5,097 bases of DNA from Alistipes sp. (GTDB taxonomy: Bacteria > Bacteroidota > Bacteroidia > Bacteroidales > Rikenellaceae), in assembly GCA_017934845.1 (NCBI GenBank), contig JAGBIR010000177.1:1-5097 (forward strand). Direction: 5' to 3'. A program made the position numbers and the translations under genes. This document shows positions 1 to 5,097 of the stretch, in pieces. How positions within the stretch are numbered: position 1 is the stretch's first letter; the number at the start of each line of letters is the position of its first letter. A model generated the notes under the pieces. The model worked only from the letters and a program-made list of their open reading frames with translations, did no database searches and was not told where the DNA came from.

Positions 1-1515
1 ATGAATTACCATATAACCGATAATCTTGCGGGAGCTATTGCTCTAAAAGATATTCCCGAAGTGGAATACGCTGCCTTGTATGAGGATTTGAAGGAGCGTC
101 TTACGCTGGATCGTTTCCATGTGGCGCACTACTTTGCTGTGCCCGACAACAATCAGCTTCGATTCTACATCATCGTGTTGGATGATGCCGAGCATAAGAT
201 TATGACGGCATCGTTCTCTATGGAGTACTACGACGATGTAGCACTGCCATCGCTCTCGGCCCTGCACCCTGCACTGCATGTCTATGAGCGCGAGATTTCG
301 GAGCTCTACAACGTGGAGTTCGACTCTATGCCGTGGAATAAGCCGTTGCGCTTCTCGTTCGACCGCAGAAACCGTAACTCAACAATCGACACCTACCCCT
401 TCTACTCAATCGAGGGAGAGTCGCTGCACGAGGTTAACGTAGGCCCGATTCACGCCGGCATCATCGAGCCGGGCGCATTCCGCTTTATATGTAATGGTGA
501 GAATGTCCTGCACCTCGAGATAGCTCTTGGCTACCAGCATCGCGGCGTAGAGCACGAGTTCGTGACGACCGACAATCGTCTGCGTCAGACACTTCTCGCG
601 GAGAGTATCGCCGGCGACAGTGCCGTATCTCACGCAACAACATTTGCCCACACAATGGAAAAGCTATCGGGTAAAAAAGCCCCATCGGCACTCGAAATCG
701 AGCGCACCGTAGCTCTTGAGCTGGAGCGTATGGCTATGCATATTGCCGACACGGGCGCGCTGTCAACCGACGTAGGTTATCAGCTCGGTCAAGTAGCTTG
801 CGAGGCTCTGCGTACGATGACCATCAACACCACTCAGGCTTGGTGCGGCAACCGCTTTGGTAAGGGTTTGATTCGTCCTTCGGGTACGAATAAGCCTTTA
901 ACGGCGGCCAAAGTTGAGATGATTTTGAAGAATGTTCGCGAAATTGCCCATCGCTACAACGAGGTACGCCTCGATATAAAGAGTTCGCCATCGCTACTGT
1001 CGCGTTTCGAGAATTGTGGCATTGTAAACAAGGGCGAGATGCTTAAGATTGGTGGTGTAGGTATGGCAGCACGCGCCAGCGGTCTAAAACGCGACATCCG
1101 ACTCTCACACCCCTACTGCGCCTATGCCCAAGAGCTCAAGCACGAGAGCGTCGTAAGGCGTCAGGGTGATGTGATGTCACGCCTTACCGTTCGTTGCAAC
1201 GAAGTACTCCAGTCGGCAGCATATATCGAGCAGTTGCTCGGCAGTTACACTCCTTCGGAGAGTATGCCACGTCCCGACTATGACTCAATGCTCGCTCCCG
1301 AATCGATGGCAATATCGCTATTGGAGGGTTGGCGAGGCGAGATATGCCACGTCGCAATTACCGACCAAAAGGGCCATATCGCCACCTACAAGGTTAAAGA
1401 CCCCAGCCTGCATAATTGGCTGGCGTTGGCGCTGGCCGTTCGAGGCGAGGGTATTTCCGACTTTCCGATATGCAACAAGAGTTTCAACCTCTCGTACTGC
1501 GGATTTGACCTCTAA
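1..1515 (+). CDS. Ehr-type (hydrogenase-related) large subunit, NuoC-NuoD/HycE-like fusion lacking NiFe ligands
   Basis: This is the peripheral large subunit of a complex related to group 4 [NiFe] hydrogenases and complex I, 504 residues. Residues about 20-130 form a NuoC/30-kDa-like domain, with the family motif HVYEREISELYNVEF at 93-107. The NuoD/HycE-like domain follows, with GPIHAGIIEPGAFRF at 148-162 and LGYQHRGVE at 176-184. The L1 motif that normally reads CGxC is SIAGDSAVSH at 202-211, so A204 and S207 stand where the cysteines belong. The C-terminal DPCxxC motif is DPSLHN at 467-472, so S469 and N472 replace the other pair. The NiFe centre therefore cannot be built in the usual way. 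The C-terminus FPICNKSFNLSYCGFDL (488-504) resembles Ehr-type proteins rather than true hydrogenases, whose tails are usually processed. The ATG is the first base of the window, so its leader and promoter cannot be judged. The gene ends 23 bases before the small subunit and is very likely in one operon with it. Substrate and function are unknown. Confidence 0.88.
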   Translation: MNYHITDNLAGAIALKDIPEVEYAALYEDLKERLTLDRFHVAHYFAVPDNNQLRFYIIVLDDAEHKIMTASFSMEYYDDVALPSLSALHPALHVYEREISELYNVEFDSMPWNKPLRFSFDRRNRNSTIDTYPFYSIEGESLHEVNVGPIHAGIIEPGAFRFICNGENVLHLEIALGYQHRGVEHEFVTTDNRLRQTLLAESIAGDSAVSHATTFAHTMEKLSGKKAPSALEIERTVALELERMAMHIADTGALSTDVGYQLGQVACEALRTMTINTTQAWCGNRFGKGLIRPSGTNKPLTAAKVEMILKNVREIAHRYNEVRLDIKSSPSLLSRFENCGIVNKGEMLKIGGVGMAARASGLKRDIRLSHPYCAYAQELKHESVVRRQGDVMSRLTVRCNEVLQSAAYIEQLLGSYTPSESMPRPDYDSMLAPESMAISLLEGWRGEICHVAITDQKGHIATYKVKDPSLHNWLALALAVRGEGISDFPICNKSFNLSYCGFDL

Positions 1516-1522
1516 TAACAAT

Positions 1523-1534
1523 GTAAATATTTAC
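1523..1534. repeat. 12-bp perfect palindrome in the leader of the small-subunit gene
   Basis: GTAAATATTTAC is its own reverse complement. It lies in the 23-base gap between the two hydrogenase-like genes and ends four bases before the start codon. It could be a weak hairpin affecting translation, a small operator, or chance in an AT-rich gap. It overlaps an ATG-TAA start-stop pair at 1521-1526. Confidence 0.4.
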
Positions 1535-1538
1535 GATT

Positions 1539-2300
1539 ATGATATTTCCAAAGATAAAAGTATTGCGTAGCCACGGCTGGCAGTATATCCCCGACCTGAA
1601 CGCTGTGGAGCTTACCGAGGAGTTCCGCGGACGACCCGAGCTGAGCGAGACATCGGATATGAAGGATGTCGAGGCGGCAGCTGCGATGTGTCCTACGGGC
1701 GCAATCTCGGTAAAACCTTTTACGCTCGATTTGGGCCGCTGTCTGTTTTGTGGCGAGTGTGCATTGCGCGCACCCAAGAATATCCGCTTTACGAACGATT
1801 ACCACATAGCTTCCACCTCGCGCGAGGCACTTGTAGTTAAGCCGGGCGATAAGCAGGTGGTGTTTCACCCCGAGAATATCCGCCCCGAGATTCCGCGTCT
1901 ATTCAAAAAGGCACTAAAATTGCGACAGGTTTCGGCCGGAGGTGATTCCTCGATCGAGATGGAGTTGAATGCAACGGGAAACGTCAACTTCGATTTTGGC
2001 CGCTACGGTGTAGATTTTACCGCATCACCACGCCACGCCGACGGAGTGGTCGTAACGGGTCCGATATCAAAAGCTATGGCCGAGCCGTTGAAGATTTGCT
2101 ACGATGCCGTACCCGAGCCGAAGGTATTGATGATTTGCGGTTCGGAGGCCTGCTCGGGAGGTCTGTTTGCTGATAGTCGCACCGTTGACCGAGAGTGGTT
2201 GAATGGCCGTCATGTCGATTTGTGGCTGCCCGGCGCACCAACACATCCTATGACCTTCATCGATGGCGTGATGAATCTTGTAGGGCGCAAAAAACGATAA
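1539..2300 (+). CDS. Ehr-type small subunit: degenerate ferredoxin domain fused to NuoB/HycG-like domain
   Basis: This 253-residue protein would be the electron-transfer partner of the preceding large subunit. Residues about 1-110 are ferredoxin-like. C51 (in MCPTGAI) together with C68, C71 and C74 (in RCLFCGEC) can hold one [4Fe-4S] cluster. The other cluster's ligand positions, aligned by eye with relatives, are D40, V44, A47 and A78. Residues about 125-253 are NuoB/HycG-like, recognisable by SPRHADGVVVTGPISKAM, by VPEPKVLMICGSEACSGG (about 190-208) and by LPGAPTHP (230-237). The four usual proximal-cluster cysteines read D136, I139, E203 and A233, so the N2-type cluster should be absent; C200, C205 and C186 are not at ligand positions. 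The frame is intact with no stop or frameshift, and the family sequence around the lost ligands is preserved, which argues against simple decay. The start is the first ATG after the upstream stop that fits the N-terminus; it has no clear Shine-Dalgarno sequence, as is common in Bacteroidetes. The next gene begins 18 bases after the stop. Confidence 0.87.
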   Translation: MIFPKIKVLRSHGWQYIPDLNAVELTEEFRGRPELSETSDMKDVEAAAAMCPTGAISVKPFTLDLGRCLFCGECALRAPKNIRFTNDYHIASTSREALVVKPGDKQVVFHPENIRPEIPRLFKKALKLRQVSAGGDSSIEMELNATGNVNFDFGRYGVDFTASPRHADGVVVTGPISKAMAEPLKICYDAVPEPKVLMICGSEACSGGLFADSRTVDREWLNGRHVDLWLPGAPTHPMTFIDGVMNLVGRKKR

Positions 2301-2318
2301 CATAACACATTTCAGATT

Positions 2319-3716
2319 ATGATTCAGAATATCATCAACTTGGCCAACGACATGCTTTGGAGCTATATTATGGTAGCTGCACTACTCGCATGCGCCATCT
2401 ATTTCACACTGCGAAGCCGCTTCGTGCAGTTCCGTATGATTGGAGAGATGTGCCGCCAGTTGGTAAGCGCAACAGAACGTCACCAAGATGATGGTAAACG
2501 CCATATATCACCCGCTCAAGCCTTTCTCGTATCACTGGCAAGCCGCGTCGGTACGGGTAATTTGGCAGGAGTAGCTACAGCCATTACGGTAGGAGGCCCG
2601 GGAGCGGTATTCTGGATGTGGATAATAGCATTGGTAGGCGCAGCCAACGCCTTTATTGAGAGTACGTTGGCGCAGCTTTACAAGCAACGTGCCGCCGATG
2701 CCTACATTGGAGGTCCGGCATACTACATCTTGAAGGGCCTGAAATGTAAATGGATGGCTGTATTGTTCAGCGTTCTGACGATTCTTACCTTCGGCTACGC
2801 CTTCAACACGGTGCAGAGCAACACCATCTGCGAGGCGATGCAAAACGCCTTTGGAATCGACCCCACGACGATGGGCATTGTACTTACCGTAGCTACGCTG
2901 ATAATTATTTTCGGTGGAATTCAGCGCATTGCAAAGGTCAGTTCGATTGTAGTGCCTATAATGGCTCTGGGATATTTACTGCTGGCTATTGTAGTGGTAA
3001 TTATGAATTTAAGTGCCCTGCCCGATATTTTAGTATCGATTGTCAAGGGTGCTTTCGGTGTCGAGCAACTCGTAGGCGGAGGTATGGGTGCTGCCGTAAT
3101 GCAGGGTATCAAACGTGGATTGTTCAGCAACGAGGCGGGTATGGGTTCAGCCCCCAATGCAGCTGCAACGGCCTCTACTTCTCACCCCGTAAAGCAGGGT
3201 CTTATTCAGACGCTGGGCGTATTTACCGACACGCTTGTAATATGCTCTTGTACGGCCTTTATCATTTTGGCGAGCGGCGTACCGTTGGATAATCTGGATG
3301 GTGTGCAGCTCACCCAGGAGGCCCTCACGGCCGAAGTCGGAGTGGCAGGAAGGATATTTGTTGCAATAGCTATATTTTTCTTCGCCTTTAGCTCAATTTT
3401 CGGCAATTACTACTATGGCGAGGCAAACATCCGATTCATTACACGCTCTTCGACTGCACTAACGCTCTATCGCGTTACCGTAGGTGCTGTTGTAATGGGC
3501 GGAGCATTGATGAGTCTTCAAACCGTATGGAGCCTTGCCGACATAACAATGGGTCTTATGACTTTATGTAATTTGGTAGCAATCGCCCTGCTCGGAGGTC
3601 GCGCCTTGCTGCTCTTGAAAGATTACACCAGCCAGCTCAAAAAGGGCAAAGACCCCATTTTCAAGAAGCAAAATATTAAGGAATTTGCCAACGATGATAG
3701 CATCGAATGTTGGTAA
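2319..3716 (+). CDS. Sodium:alanine/glycine symporter, AGCS family (TC 2.A.25)
   Basis: This inner-membrane secondary transporter of 465 residues, within the normal family range, is predicted to import alanine or glycine with Na+ (some relatives use H+). The family signature SLASRVGTGNLAGVATAI starts at residue 72 and is followed by GGPGAVFWMW. A second conserved block, NEAGMGSAPNAAATA, begins at 271, and NYYYGE at 363-368 is also typical. About 10-11 hydrophobic segments are visible. Clear ones are near residues 10-28, 92-112, 140-160, 180-197, 205-230, 300-325, 345-362 and two or three in the last 90 residues. The cytoplasmic tail is short and charged (KKGKDPIFKKQ). The start ATG lies 18 bases after the small-subunit stop with no TAnnTTTG box in between, so read-through from the upstream genes is plausible. 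Nothing in the sequence tells alanine from glycine or D- from L-isomers. Family assignment is very secure; substrate is inferred from the family. Confidence 0.95.
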   Translation: MIQNIINLANDMLWSYIMVAALLACAIYFTLRSRFVQFRMIGEMCRQLVSATERHQDDGKRHISPAQAFLVSLASRVGTGNLAGVATAITVGGPGAVFWMWIIALVGAANAFIESTLAQLYKQRAADAYIGGPAYYILKGLKCKWMAVLFSVLTILTFGYAFNTVQSNTICEAMQNAFGIDPTTMGIVLTVATLIIIFGGIQRIAKVSSIVVPIMALGYLLLAIVVVIMNLSALPDILVSIVKGAFGVEQLVGGGMGAAVMQGIKRGLFSNEAGMGSAPNAAATASTSHPVKQGLIQTLGVFTDTLVICSCTAFIILASGVPLDNLDGVQLTQEALTAEVGVAGRIFVAIAIFFFAFSSIFGNYYYGEANIRFITRSSTALTLYRVTVGAVVMGGALMSLQTVWSLADITMGLMTLCNLVAIALLGGRALLLLKDYTSQLKKGKDPIFKKQNIKEFANDDSIECW

Positions 3717-3818
3717 AATGCCACTTTAGGGTGTTATTTCACCGCCATAAGGAGTCGGTTCGCACCAGCAATAATGGCCATTGACCCGAGAGACAGATCG
3801 GGATTACCTTTTTGGTGT
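3717..3818. other. Intergenic stretch with short inverted repeats, no gene seen
   Basis: No convincing reading frame is present between the symporter and the next promoter. Three small dyads are visible: GGTG/CACC with a 6-base loop (3730-3743), the palindrome AATGGCCATT (3773-3782), and CCCGA/TCGGG with an 8-base loop (3785-3802). The stretch is denser in G+C than the other gaps. I could not match it to a known RNA family or to a tRNA. Confidence 0.4.
3785..3813 (+). terminator. Weak candidate terminator after the symporter gene
   Basis: A 5-bp stem CCCGA/TCGGG (3785-3789 with 3798-3802) with an 8-base loop is followed after six bases by a run of five T (3809-3813). The short stem and the delayed T run make this a marginal call. 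It is placed sensibly, between the symporter stop and the next promoter box. Confidence 0.3.
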
Positions 3819-3826
3819 TAACTTTG
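3819..3826 (+). promoter_or_regulatory. Bacteroidetes -7 promoter box upstream of the Spy-like gene
   Basis: TAACTTTG matches the phylum consensus TAnnTTTG exactly. Transcription would begin near 3833, giving a leader of about 38 bases to the ATG at 3871. No good TTTG -33 box is seen at the usual distance of about 19-20 bases upstream; the TTTG at 3811-3814 is too close. Confidence 0.6.
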
Positions 3827-3870
3827 CAATACCGATAGGATGAATGTTTAATTTTAACACAGTTACGATT

Positions 3871-4461
3871 ATGAAAAAGTCAGTTTTCTTATCACTTGCA
3901 GCACTTCTGCTAAGTATCGCGTCGTACGCACAGCAGCCCGTAAAGGCCGAGGCAGGTGTGAATGAAATACCCTCTGCCGAGCAGATCGCACAACGTCGTG
4001 CCGACCGTCTGAAGCAGCAGCTATTACTGGGTCAGGATCAATACAAGAAGGTCTATAAACTCTGCCTCGAGCAGGCCGAGCAGGATGTAGCCCGTATGAA
4101 GCAGCAGCAGGCCGAGCGCGAGAAGATGGCTGCAGCAATGAAGGGCATCCTCAACGATGCACAGTATGAGCGATTCGAGCAGATGCAGGCTCCTCACCAT
4201 GGCCGACGCCACCCACAAGGAGCAATGCACCGCAATGCACCTCAATCCCGTTGTGACAAAGCCGCTCAATGCCACGGCAAACCCTGCTGCGACAAGGCTG
4301 GTCAGGGGGCTCCTCGTAGCGTTGAGAAGAGCGATGGCGACAGCGTAAAAGCAGGTGGTGCAAAGCGAGTTATGCAAAAGGGCGAGAGAGTAAGGATGAT
4401 AGGCGATCCCCGTCGCAACCAGAATGCCTATAACTATATCGAGGGCGCAGCCGAGAATTAA
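3871..4461 (+). CDS. Secreted Spy/CpxP-like small protein with Cys/His-rich tail
   Basis: The protein has 196 residues from the ATG at 3871. That start is preferred over an in-frame ATG at 3844 because it gives a clean signal peptide: MKKSVF, a hydrophobic core at residues 5-17, and SYA before QQ, with likely cleavage after A20. The earlier ATG would lie only about 11 bases from the predicted transcript start. Residues about 36-106 are helical and charged (RRADRLKQQLLLGQDQYKKV, later MKQQQAEREKM and MKGILNDAQYERFEQM). This resembles the LTxxQ-type helices of Spy, CpxP and related Bacteroidetes periplasmic proteins, which act as chaperones or metal-stress sensors. The next part is rich in His and Cys: H109, H110, H114, H120, C128, C134, H135, C139 and C140, including two copies of a CDKAxQ motif (128-133 and 140-145). 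Metal binding is inferred, not shown. The C-terminal 50 residues are basic and low in recognisable features. The gene has its own promoter and terminator, so it is probably monocistronic. Confidence 0.82.
   Translation: MKKSVFLSLAALLLSIASYAQQPVKAEAGVNEIPSAEQIAQRRADRLKQQLLLGQDQYKKVYKLCLEQAEQDVARMKQQQAEREKMAAAMKGILNDAQYERFEQMQAPHHGRRHPQGAMHRNAPQSRCDKAAQCHGKPCCDKAGQGAPRSVEKSDGDSVKAGGAKRVMQKGERVRMIGDPRRNQNAYNYIEGAAEN
4222..4241 (+). repeat. Perfect 10-bp tandem duplication inside the Spy-like gene
   Basis: GCAATGCACC occurs twice head to tail (4222-4231 and 4232-4241), just before the Cys-rich segment, within codons 118-124. The unit is not a multiple of three, so gain or loss of one copy would shift the reading frame. 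The present two-copy form keeps the frame open to the stop at 4461. Confidence 0.7.
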
Positions 4462-4494
4462 TAGCATTATAGAATCCTTATTCAATGAATAGAT

Positions 4495-4531
4495 AGAGTA
4501 TTTGGCCTTATGGTCGAATACTCTTTTTTTT
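4495..4531 (+). terminator. Strong intrinsic terminator after the Spy-like gene
   Basis: A 13-bp stem with two G-T pairs (4495-4507 with 4512-4524) and a TTAT loop (4508-4511) is followed directly by a run of T (4525-4531). The outer arms are AGAGTATT and AATACTCT. It starts 33 bases after the stop codon and should end this transcript before the next promoter. Confidence 0.88.
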
Positions 4532-4586
4532 ATGCAACGAGCAGAATAAAAAGTGATTTTTATAAAACTCTTTGTATTTTTTTTCT

Positions 4587-4594
4587 TATCTTTG
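4587..4594 (+). promoter_or_regulatory. Bacteroidetes -7 promoter box upstream of the GNAT-like gene
   Basis: TATCTTTG is an exact TAnnTTTG match in a very AT-rich stretch. A TTTG at 4571-4574 lies only 12 bases upstream, closer than the usual -33 box, so the distal element is uncertain. The predicted transcript start is near 4601, giving a leader of about 29 bases. The leader contains a four-codon ATG frame (4604-4618, MEKF then stop). Confidence 0.65.
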
Positions 4595-4629
4595 AGAGTT
4601 AAAATGGAAAAATTTTAAATATCAAAATA

Positions 4630-5097
4630 ATGAGTAATACAAAGTTCACATTGCGAGAGGTTACGGATGCTCAACTCGAAAGAGAGTTTATCGAGCTTCC
4701 TAAACGACTCTATAAAGGTAATCGCTATTGGGTTTGTCCGCTTGATGACGATATCAAAGATGTTTTTGATCCCAAGCGTAATAAGTTATTCGACGATGGC
4801 GAGGCTATTCGTTGGATTGCATACGACTCAAAAGGCGAGGTTGTTGGTCGTATAGCCGCTTTCTACGACAACGAGCACGCATACTCATACGAGCAGCCCA
4901 CGGGAGGTTGTGGTTTCTTTGAGGCTATCAACGATCAGGAACTTGCTAACCTGCTGTTCGACACCGCTCGCCTTTGGTTGGTAAGTCGCGGCATGGAGGC
5001 TATGGATGGCCCCGTAAACTTTGGTCCTCGCGATTCGTGGTGGGGATTGCTGGTCGAGGGTTTTGAGTTCCAGCCACTCTACGCCAACCCCTACAAC
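4630..5097 (+). CDS. YghO-like GNAT-fold protein, N-terminal part (runs off the right edge)
   Basis: An open frame of 156 codons reaches the window end without a stop. The N-terminus has the family pattern: a basic strand (TLREVTDAQLEREFIELPKR), then LYKGNRYWVCPL at 27-38 and a substrate-loop-like FDPKRNKLF at 46-54. A GNAT-type beta strand follows (VVGRIAAFYD, 71-80), then FFEAINDQE at 96-104, a helix (LFDTARLWLVSRGMEAM, 109-125) and the block GPVNFGPRDSWWGLLVEGF at 127-145. These blocks recur in a family of about 370-400 residues found in Bacteroidetes and as YghO in E. coli. Its members are usually labelled N-acetyltransferase or hypothetical, and sometimes wrongly GTP cyclohydrolase. The substrate is unknown. 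The acetyl-CoA binding region cannot be judged because over half the protein is probably outside the window. The start at 4630 fits the family N-terminus; the leader is A-rich with no Shine-Dalgarno sequence. The gene follows its own promoter and is separated from the previous gene by a terminator. Confidence 0.85.
   Translation, partial: MSNTKFTLREVTDAQLEREFIELPKRLYKGNRYWVCPLDDDIKDVFDPKRNKLFDDGEAIRWIAYDSKGEVVGRIAAFYDNEHAYSYEQPTGGCGFFEAINDQELANLLFDTARLWLVSRGMEAMDGPVNFGPRDSWWGLLVEGFEFQPLYANPYN

Noticed and set aside
1..2300. Calling the pair an active formate hydrogenlyase or H2-evolving hydrogenase
   Set aside because: All four NiFe ligand cysteines and the proximal cluster cysteines are replaced, so the homology-based name would mislead.
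2750..3292. 180-codon plus-strand frame inside the symporter
   Set aside because: It overlaps a perfectly recognisable AGCS protein in another frame, and its own translation shows no known motif.
3751..3782. tRNA-like T-arm with GGTTCGCACC followed by CCA nearby
   Set aside because: The arm pairs only three bases and no acceptor, D or anticodon stems can be folded around it.
3844..3870. Earlier in-frame ATG giving a nine-residue longer Spy-like protein
   Set aside because: It spoils a typical signal peptide start (MKKSVF) and lies only about 11 bases after the predicted transcript start; the ATG at 3871 fits much better.
4024..4485. Long hydrophobic frame on the minus strand (153 codons)
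   Set aside because: It is antisense to the Spy-like gene; its leucine-rich look comes from reading CAG/GAG-rich codons backwards, and it crosses the gene end with no promoter.
1..5097. CRISPR array, insertion sequence, attachment site or origin
   Set aside because: I saw no spaced direct repeats, terminal inverted repeats with a transposase, integrase gene or clustered origin-type boxes on either strand.

Overview
The window looks like a chromosomal segment of a Bacteroidales bacterium, perhaps related to Alistipes/Rikenellaceae; the genus is only a guess. The reasons are the Bacteroidetes-type promoter element TAnnTTTG in front of two genes (3819-3826 and 4587-4594), AT-rich leaders without clear Shine-Dalgarno sequences, a small secreted Spy-like protein of a type common in the phylum, and a GNAT-like protein closest in wording to Bacteroides homologues. 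All genes are on the + strand and coding density is high.

Region 1 (1-2300) holds the two peripheral subunits of a complex related to group 4 membrane-bound [NiFe] hydrogenases and complex I. The first is a fused NuoC/NuoD-type large subunit (HycE-like). The second is a fusion of a ferredoxin domain with a NuoB/HycG-type small subunit. By motif reading this is not a hydrogenase. Both CxxC pairs that hold the NiFe centre are replaced in the large subunit (A204/S207 and S469/N472). All four positions expected to hold the proximal [4Fe-4S] cluster are replaced in the small subunit (D136, I139, E203, A233). One of the two ferredoxin clusters is also lost. Only one [4Fe-4S] site (C51, C68, C71, C74) appears intact. 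Yet both reading frames are full length, and the surrounding family sequence is well kept. This points to a maintained member of the poorly understood Ehr (energy-converting hydrogenase-related) group, with unusually deep loss of redox ligands. The membrane antiporter-like subunits are expected upstream, outside the window.

Region 2 (2319-3716) is an AGCS-family sodium:alanine/glycine symporter. It starts 18 bases after the small subunit and is possibly co-transcribed with it.

Region 3 (3717-4531) has a 154-base intergenic stretch with a weak terminator candidate and a -7 promoter box. It then carries a secreted Spy/CpxP-like small protein with a Cys/His-rich tail, closed by a strong intrinsic terminator.

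Region 4 (4532-5097) has a second promoter and the first 156 codons of a YghO-like GNAT-fold protein that runs off the right edge.

The most interesting item is the redox-stripped hydrogenase-like pair. The sodium symporter next to it fits, but does not prove, an ion-coupled membrane role.
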